From NCBI GenBank assembly GCA_037367405.1, contig JAZKJV010009778.1:124001-188000 (forward strand): 64,000 bases of DNA. Reading direction: 5' to 3'. Under the pieces are notes generated by a model. The model was given only the letters and a program-made list of their open reading frames with translations. It was not told the origin of the DNA and ran no database searches. The position numbers and the translations under genes are program-made. How positions within the stretch are numbered: position 1 is the first letter of the stretch; every line of letters starts with the position of its first letter. This DNA is from Ottelia alismoides (lineage: Eukaryota > Streptophyta > Magnoliopsida > Alismatales > Hydrocharitaceae). Below are positions 60,185 through 64,000 of this stretch, in pieces.

Positions 60185-61327
60185 TCTTGCACATCCACAA
60201 ATCTACCTGGTTCCCCATCTGTAATTATCCGATTATACTTAGGCTGACCTGAGCCTAAATATGGGGGGACCGCTACCATTGTTTTTGCATCACTTCTCTT
60301 CTTTTGTTTTTGTCCCATCTATGCTTAGTACGAGCTATGTCTACATTTCACTTTGTGCCATGAGGACATAGCACAAGCTAAGTATAGGGGGTGTGTTTGT
60401 ATATATTTTATCTACTTTATCCATAGCTCGTACTTTAATCATTTTTATCTAACATCAGGGATGGGTACAAGTAGTGTGTATAAAACATGTTTTTCAAAAA
60501 AAAACAAACAAAAAAACAAAAAAAAACCCAAATTTTTTTTTAAAAAAAATCATCACTCATGGTCTTGCATTTCATCAAGCATTTCATGCATTCCTTGGTT
60601 AATATATTCCTGACATATTCATCATCACTCAAGGCTTGAGGATTTTTGAGGACACTTGATTTCTGAGATCTTGAGATTCTGAGTTAGCCGGCCTTAGTCA
60701 TTAGGGTTTTGAACTTAATAATCCACACTTCCCTAGTTTAAAAGATTTGAGCGCTATATTGCACTCTTCATCTCTACCTTCAAAAAAAATATGATCAACA
60801 CAATCACTTTCACAACTGCATGATTGATGAGATGAGTTGAGATATCACTTGAGGAACTAGGATCGGAGATTTGAGTTTAGACCCGATCTGATGATATTCG
60901 AGGATGGGATAAAGTTAATGAAGGTTGCAAATAACTTGAATGTCAGCAAAACCCTAGCCAGTATGTGAACAAGATTCATATGCTATCTTTTTGATATCGA
61001 CCTAAGTGCCAGGGTGTGATGAAACTTAATGAAAATTGTTGATCAGTGTGCGCCAACTTTTGGTAAAAGCAGTGGAGCTAGCCAACAAAAGAAAAGAAAA
61101 AGAAATATCAAAGAAAAGCTCTATCATCCAAAGTCAAATTCCAAATGAGCTTCCAACAATAACGAGCGCTCCCAAACATTTTCGAAGTGTTCACTTGGAC
61201 CAAGCGCTAATTAGGACCAAGGAGTCGGGCTGACACCATAAAAGAGCTCTGCATCGTAAGCGATAAAAGTTTGGGTGTCAAAGGTATCTTAGATACTGCC
61301 CTTCAGGGATACACAAGGAAGAGTTGT
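60185..61327 (+). other. 3' noncoding region with stem-loops and G runs
   Basis: ATACTTAGGCT (about 60234) pairs with AGCCTAAATAT just before a run of six G (about 60263). A longer imperfect stem (CTATGCTTAG...GCTATGTC with GACATAGC...CTAAGTATAG) ends at GGGGG near 60390. An A-rich tract lies at 60495-60550. A small lysine-rich frame at 61036-61233 is not supported. AAGTTTGGGTGTC near 61269 resembles a further G-rich tract. Confidence 0.5.
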
Positions 61328-61853
61328 ACACGCCTACAACTCTCTCTCTCTCTCTCTCTCATTCTCGCCTAGTCTCTCTCTTTCTCTATTCAAAGTGGCC
61401 GTCCACTTTGTGCATTGAGAAGGAGAGTCTCTCGCTTTCGCCTTCGACGACTCGAGGATCTCCTTCTTCTTTTAAGTTGCTTACTCTAAAGGAAGACGAT
61501 GGATTTCTCTTGACGAAATTAGGGGATCCATTGCTTGGATCTTAATCGAGGATTGCAGGAGGAACGCGACTCATCATCGTGCCCGCAAGTGCATTCTTCG
61601 TGGATCGGACTTGAGACAGGAGGATCTCTTGTTTGGGATCTCGCGATCACAACCACGCTTCAAGAGGTATTCCTTATACTTTGTGGTTTTATGAAACGAT
61701 CCGAGAAGTGTTCTCGTGATCATGTGGTTTCATCGTTTGATTTAAATTTTTTAAATTTCCGCTGCATCTTGCGACTAGTGCGACTAGTCGCCCCGATATG
61801 AGATACGATCGTCACGCTTCCGTGATGCGCTTGAGGATTCTCTATATCCTTCA
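61328..61853 (+). mobile_element. Copia A/B-family LTR fragment, about R-U5 only
   Basis: Matches the LTR of element A from ACGCCTAC (11583 in A) through the CT-rich leader, the CTTTCGCCTTCGAC block, the AGAGGTATTCC block and the U5 with two ACTAGT motifs (61774 and 61783), to the exact LTR end TATCCTTCA. U3 and the TATA box are absent, and no primer site follows. The left edge lies close to the predicted transcription start. Confidence 0.8.
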
Positions 61854-63219
61854 TCTACAACATGTTGGTGAAACTCGATGGAGTTCACATTATAGATCTA
61901 TATGTAGCTTTATGAAAATGTATAGTGCAGTGTGTAAGGTACTTTTGGCTATTATAGATGGAGGGGATACTTATTTGCAATGTGGAGAGGCAGATGAAGC
62001 TTATGAGGCTATGACATCATTCGAGTTTATTCTTATTATGCATATAATGGAGAATATCTTGGGAGTCACCGAAGACTTATGTCAAAATTTATAGCGAAAA
62101 AATATAAATATTTTGAATGCTTTACAACTTGTTTCATCAACAAAAGAACAACTTCAAAAGCTACGAGATGATGGTTGGAATGCTTTATCTGACAAAATTG
62201 TATTATTTTGTCAAAAACAAAGCATCGACATTCCAGATCTGAATTCTAATTATTCTCGAAGTCGAATGAGGAATCGTGGACAAGTACAAGAAATTACTCT
62301 ACTACACCACTTTAGGGTGGATTTATTTAATGCAATTATATACTCTCAATTATCAGAACTTAACAATAGATTTAATAAAGATGCTACTGATCTTCTTACT
62401 CTTAGTGCATCTTTGAGCCCTACAGATGGTTATAAGTCCTTCAATATTGTTGACATATGCAAATTAGAAAGGGAATTCTATCATGCAGATTTTACAGATC
62501 AAGAAATATTATTATTAGAGAAGTAGTTGGTACACTATAAATCAGATATCACTACTCATCCTATTTTAAAGAATATATCAAATCTCACAGAACTATGTCA
62601 AAAGTTAGAAGAAACACGGAAGGCAGATATTTATTATTTGGTCAGTCGTTTGATCCGACTTGTGTTGACCTTGCCTATTTCGACTGCAACAACAGAAAGA
62701 GCATTTTCAGCTATGAAAATAATAAAGTCTAGACTTCGTAACAAGATGGAAGATGATTTTCTTAGAAATTCTCTTTTAACATACATTGAGAAAGAAGTTG
62801 CAGAGAAATTCTCAACAGATTCGATTATCGATGACTATGATTCAAAGTCACGACGTGCACGATTCAAATAACTTCACATTCAGGTAAGCCTTATATATTT
62901 GTCTTGTTCATTTATTTTAAATTTTAAACTATTTAATATGACTAATTACATATATTTTCTTCATAATAGGATTAACATGAATCATTGTACGAAATGATTG
63001 ATTTGAAGATGTGCGTCATCATCTCTACATTATGGTCAAGAAAAATGTCACATGTTAGTTTTTTTTTAATTTCAAGTCATATTTTTATGTACCATTAATT
63101 ATTTATATAGATATTTACAAATTTCTAAAGGAAAAATCTTTACCTTTTTTATATATTTATTGTATGGATATGAACTCAATCTAGCCCCCCCCCACAATAA
63201 AATCCTGGCTTCGTCCCTG
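61854..63219 (+). pseudogene. hAT transposase, C-terminal half (ZMYM1-like) with right terminal repeat
   Basis: One frame (phase of 61798) from 61854 to 62871 encodes the end of a TTF/ZMYM1-type hAT transposase. It starts at GETRWSSHY, a motif of the catalytic core. It then runs to the dimerisation domain with LVLTLPISTATTERAFSAMK and ends KSRRARFK. Two TAG codons break it, at 62092-62094 and 62524-62526, both explained by C-to-T change in a CAG codon. The right terminus is AAATCCTGGCTTCGTCCCTG, ending at 63219; read inward it starts CAGGGACGAAGCCAG, a typical hAT end. The N-terminal half and left terminus are missing, replaced by the copia LTR fragment. Confidence 0.88.
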
Positions 63220-63838
63220 TGCATGGTTCAGACGTCTGATCGATTTCTTACAAGTGGGTTTTGAAAGTTCAAAAACTGACACCTCTCTTTGCATTAAAAA
63301 AGGGTTTTTATCAGTTGTGCCCCTCTGAGATATCACAATATCAGTTATGCTCCTATCTTTTTGGTAATATCAGTTGTATCCCTAACTTCTTGCTGTTTTC
63401 TCAGTTGTGCCCCTTGGGTTAGTTGCCGTCCACCCATAGTGCAAACGGACGTTAACTTTGAGGACATAAGCGGAATTAATTTTAAAAAAGGATTCAATGG
63501 TCATTTGTTACCCTCTTCCTCATCCTCTTCTTCTTCATCCTCTTCCCCCATCCTTTTCCTCCTCCTCCAGCCTCCTCCTCCTCCCTCTCCGCTCGAAACT
63601 CCTCCCCCACCCCTGGCTGGTCGCCCTCCACCCGCAGCTCCTCCCCCGACGACCTCCTTCCTCTTCTCCCCTTCTCTTCCTCCTCCCCAGCCCTTGCTCC
63701 TCCTCCACTACACCATGCTCCTACCCCACGTCACGTCCACCCCGAGCTCCCCTTCTGCGCCGCCCCCAGATCCTCCGCGCTAGCTCCTCTGCCCCCGAGG
63801 ACCTCCTCTCCCCCTTCCCCACAAACCCCTGCCCCGGT
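63220..63838 (+). other. CT-rich region with GTTGTGCCC repeats
   Basis: Several copies of ATCAGTTGTGCCCC-like strings at 63310-63420, followed by a pyrimidine-rich stretch. The 140-residue frame at 63361-63783 is serine- and proline-rich low-complexity translation, not a credible gene. The reverse complement of this region is echoed at 21430-21970. Confidence 0.55.
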
Positions 63839-64000
63839 GGCGACCTCTACCAGCCATTCCACCCTCCTCCTTCCTCCCTCCAGCCTTCCCCCCGACGGCG
63901 ACCTCTACCAGCCATTCCGCCCTCCTCCTTCCCCCGTCCATCCCTCCCCTCAACGGCGACCTCTACCAGCCATCCCGCCCTCCTCCTTCCCCCCTCCATT
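63839..64000 (+). repeat. 58 bp tandem repeat, 2.8 copies, running off the edge
   Basis: Units start at GGCGACCTCTACCAGCCAT at 63839, 63897 and 63955. The period of 58 is not a multiple of three, which argues against a coding repeat. Confidence 0.9.

Larger units (their letters stand above)
53685..61300 (+). mobile_element. Plus-strand gypsy-type element lacking RT and integrase
   Basis: LTR 53685-56724, primer site 56727, long leader, decayed coding region 58065-60184, stem-loops with G runs near 60226-60393, then about 900 bases of 3' noncoding DNA. It is inserted in the protease/gag part of the minus-strand gypsy. The region between protease-like sequence and 3' noncoding DNA has no room for RT, RNase H or integrase, so the element would depend on others to move. 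The right end and 3' LTR are not found. Sequence becomes a copia LTR fragment by 61328, so the right boundary is approximate. Confidence 0.65.

Noticed and set aside
60395..60420. Start of the 3' LTR of the plus-strand gypsy-type element after GGGGG
   Set aside because: The sequence TGTGTTTGTATA does not match the 5' LTR start TGATGAATC; the 3' LTR was not found in the window.
63361..63783. 140-residue serine/proline-rich frame
   Set aside because: Low-complexity translation of a CT-rich repeat.

Overview
This window is plant nuclear DNA, almost certainly from a flowering plant, and is a nest of transposable elements. I find no cellular protein-coding gene, tRNA, rRNA or CRISPR array that I can support. 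The evidence for a plant is the presence of Ty1/copia elements with initiator-Met primer sites, Ty3/gypsy elements of the Tat/Athila type with a tRNA-Asp-like primer site, a gypsy LTR starting TGTAACGG, a ZMYM1-like hAT transposase, PIF/Harbinger and hAT MITEs, and AT-rich spacers. Nothing seen fixes the species or even monocot versus dicot.

Layout. 1-984: decayed copia gag/protease on the minus strand, running off the left edge. 985-9500: AT-rich intergenic DNA with small repeats (a perfect hairpin, CACTA-like repeats, a tRNA-like SINE head, two MITEs, a ~240 bp tandem array). 9506-20133: copia element A, complete at both ends (LTRs 2585 and 2588 bp, target duplication GTGGT) but with a ruined internal region. 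20173-21970: an hAT-like MITE, a Harbinger MITE and a G-rich repeat. 21971-24647: unassigned. 24648-27213: a solo LTR of the same copia family, minus strand. 27214-28152: unassigned. 28153-32688: a gypsy 5' LTR (TGTAACGG...CCGTTACA) and a remnant of its reverse transcriptase. 32689-44298: copia element B, complete at both ends (target duplication AAATT), with one LTR enlarged by an internal duplication. 44322-53684: minus-strand Tat/Athila-like gypsy with 3' LTR and most of pol. 53685 to about 61.3 kb: a plus-strand gypsy-type element inserted into the first one, with protease-like remains but no reverse transcriptase or integrase. 61328-61853: a piece of the copia LTR (about R-U5), joined directly to the C-terminal half of an hAT transposase (61854-63219). 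63220-64000: CT-rich DNA with a 58 bp tandem repeat running off the edge.

How the parts relate. Copia B sits inside, or at the edge of, the TGTAACGG gypsy remnant. The plus-strand gypsy interrupts the minus-strand gypsy between protease and gag. Copia A, copia B, the solo LTR and the 61.3 kb fragment are four members of one LTR family. The most unusual signals are structural rather than coding: families of short inverted repeats whose arms differ in sequence but still pair. They occur in the copia LTR U3 region, in its U5 region close to the primer site, next to the G-rich tracts of both Tat/Athila-like elements, and in every unit of a ~40 bp minisatellite inside the gypsy LTR. I judged all homologies by eye from recognised motifs; no search was run.
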